Notes under the pieces: model-generated | Seen by the model: the letters and a program-made list of their open reading frames with translations, nothing else | What the model was told of the DNA's origin: nothing | Databases searched by the model: none | Translations under genes and position numbers: made by a program | Shown here: positions 63,616-64,000 of the stretch, piece after piece | How the letters are laid out: the number at the start of each line of letters is the position of its first letter | Numbering within the stretch: position 1 is the first letter of the stretch | NCBI GenBank assembly: GCA_024699715.1 | Contig: JANPRD010000002.1 | Coordinates: 1-64,000, forward strand | Direction of reading: 5' to 3' | Origin: Candidatus Methanophagales archaeon | GTDB taxonomy: Archaea; Halobacteriota; Syntropharchaeia; Alkanophagales; Methanospirareceae | DNA: 64,000 nt

Positions 63616-64000
63616 ATGAAATTAGTTGAGCAGGCGTTTGCACTCGCACTCTTCGCTTGGCTTTCGGAGTGGAGACCCTTTCCGCTCTTGAAATGGCTCT
63701 CGCAAGCGAGGAAGGTGCTGAAGGCGGGCGCTGGCTTGCGTAAGATTTCGTGCTTCGGCGTGAATCCGCATATTGTTTGGGAAGTCACGAGGAGGTGCAA
63801 TCTGCGTTGCAAGCACTGCCACGCTTTCGGTGGAGAGCCTTCAAAGGAACTTTCAACGGAGGAAGCGAGAGAACTCATTCAAAAATTAAAGGAAACGGGC
63901 ATAAAAACACTCGTTTTCAGCGGTGGCGAGCCTCTAATGCGTAAAGACATCTTCACTCTCATCTCAGATGCAACTGAAAAGGACTTCAACATCTTCATTG
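63616..64000 (+). CDS. Radical SAM protein, N-terminal part (runs off the window)
   Basis: ATG 63616 opens MKLVEQAFALALFAWLSEWR, an amphipathic or membrane-touching N-terminus. VWEVTRRCNLRCKHCHAFGG (CxxxCxxC at about 66-73) and LVFSGGEPLMRKDIF follow, and the frame is open to the window end. The N-terminal style and CHA.GGEP resemble the AhbC/AhbD/NirJ heme-pathway and SPASM-type groups, but the diagnostic C-terminus is not visible. Divergent from mqnE with 35 nt between starts. Heme synthesis would fit the cytochrome content; this is inference. Confidence 0.8.
   Translation, partial: MKLVEQAFALALFAWLSEWRPFPLLKWLSQARKVLKAGAGLRKISCFGVNPHIVWEVTRRCNLRCKHCHAFGGEPSKELSTEEARELIQKLKETGIKTLVFSGGEPLMRKDIFTLISDATEKDFNIFI

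Overview
The window is archaeal. It carries an archaeal SRP RNA, archaeal/eukaryotic-type ribosomal proteins (S13, S4, S11, L44e, S27e), RpoD, aIF2-alpha, a primase/GINS pair, LonB, prefoldin beta, class I LysRS, Taw1 and TATA-box promoters. The futalosine menaquinone genes (mqnE-mqnA-mqnC), three short membrane-anchored multiheme cytochromes c, an F420-type FrhB protein beside a glutamate-synthase-like protein, and oxygen-defence proteins (rubrerythrin, desulfoferrodoxin) point to an anaerobic euryarchaeon. The mix fits best with the ANME-1/Syntrophoarchaeum/Alkanophagales group or Archaeoglobus relatives. That placement is inference; no marker was compared.

Layout. 1-7.2 kb holds the end of a surface protein, then cbf5, an intron-bearing tRNA-Ser, rps13-rps4-rps11-rpoD, gatC, cca and a THUMP methyltransferase. 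7.3-11.8 kb holds a phosphate-transport pair (DUF47 and Pit), a metallophosphoesterase and pheS. 11.9-14.5 kb holds the SRP RNA and a 34-repeat CRISPR array with no cas genes in view. 14.6-23 kb holds a PAC2 protein, aspartate kinase, LonB, ferredoxin and IleRS. 23-26.9 kb is a cytochrome c/signal peptidase cluster. 26.9-31.5 kb holds a CitG-like protein, a hairpin-ended element with a structured RNA, the AcnX small subunit, Taw1, an NfeD-type membrane protease and tRNA-Gln. 31.6-34.2 kb is an AT-rich foreign island. 34.2-40.3 kb holds LysRS and then a minus-strand run of Mrp/MinD ATPases, NifX-like and IscU-like proteins and tiny Trp-rich proteins. 40.4-52.8 kb is housekeeping (adkA, hisG, priS-gins, rpl44e-rps27e-aif2a, purD, prefoldin, rtcB) plus redox-stress genes. 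52.9-60.5 kb is accessory: a DUF262 gene, the FrhB/GltB-like pair, an aspartic-protease module present twice, a HEPN-type protein, a decayed MNT/HEPN pair, and several long imperfect palindromes of integron-attC type between them. 60.5-64 kb is the menaquinone operon and a divergent radical SAM gene.

Many genes that should be intact are split by single-base frame changes: rpoD, pheS, nfeD, a MinD ATPase, mqnC, the cytochromes and most accessory genes. One of the 34 CRISPR repeats also has an extra base. This looks more like indel error in the assembly than mass gene death, although real decay is likely in parts of the accessory region. Broken genes are therefore annotated as single loci with the break positions given.
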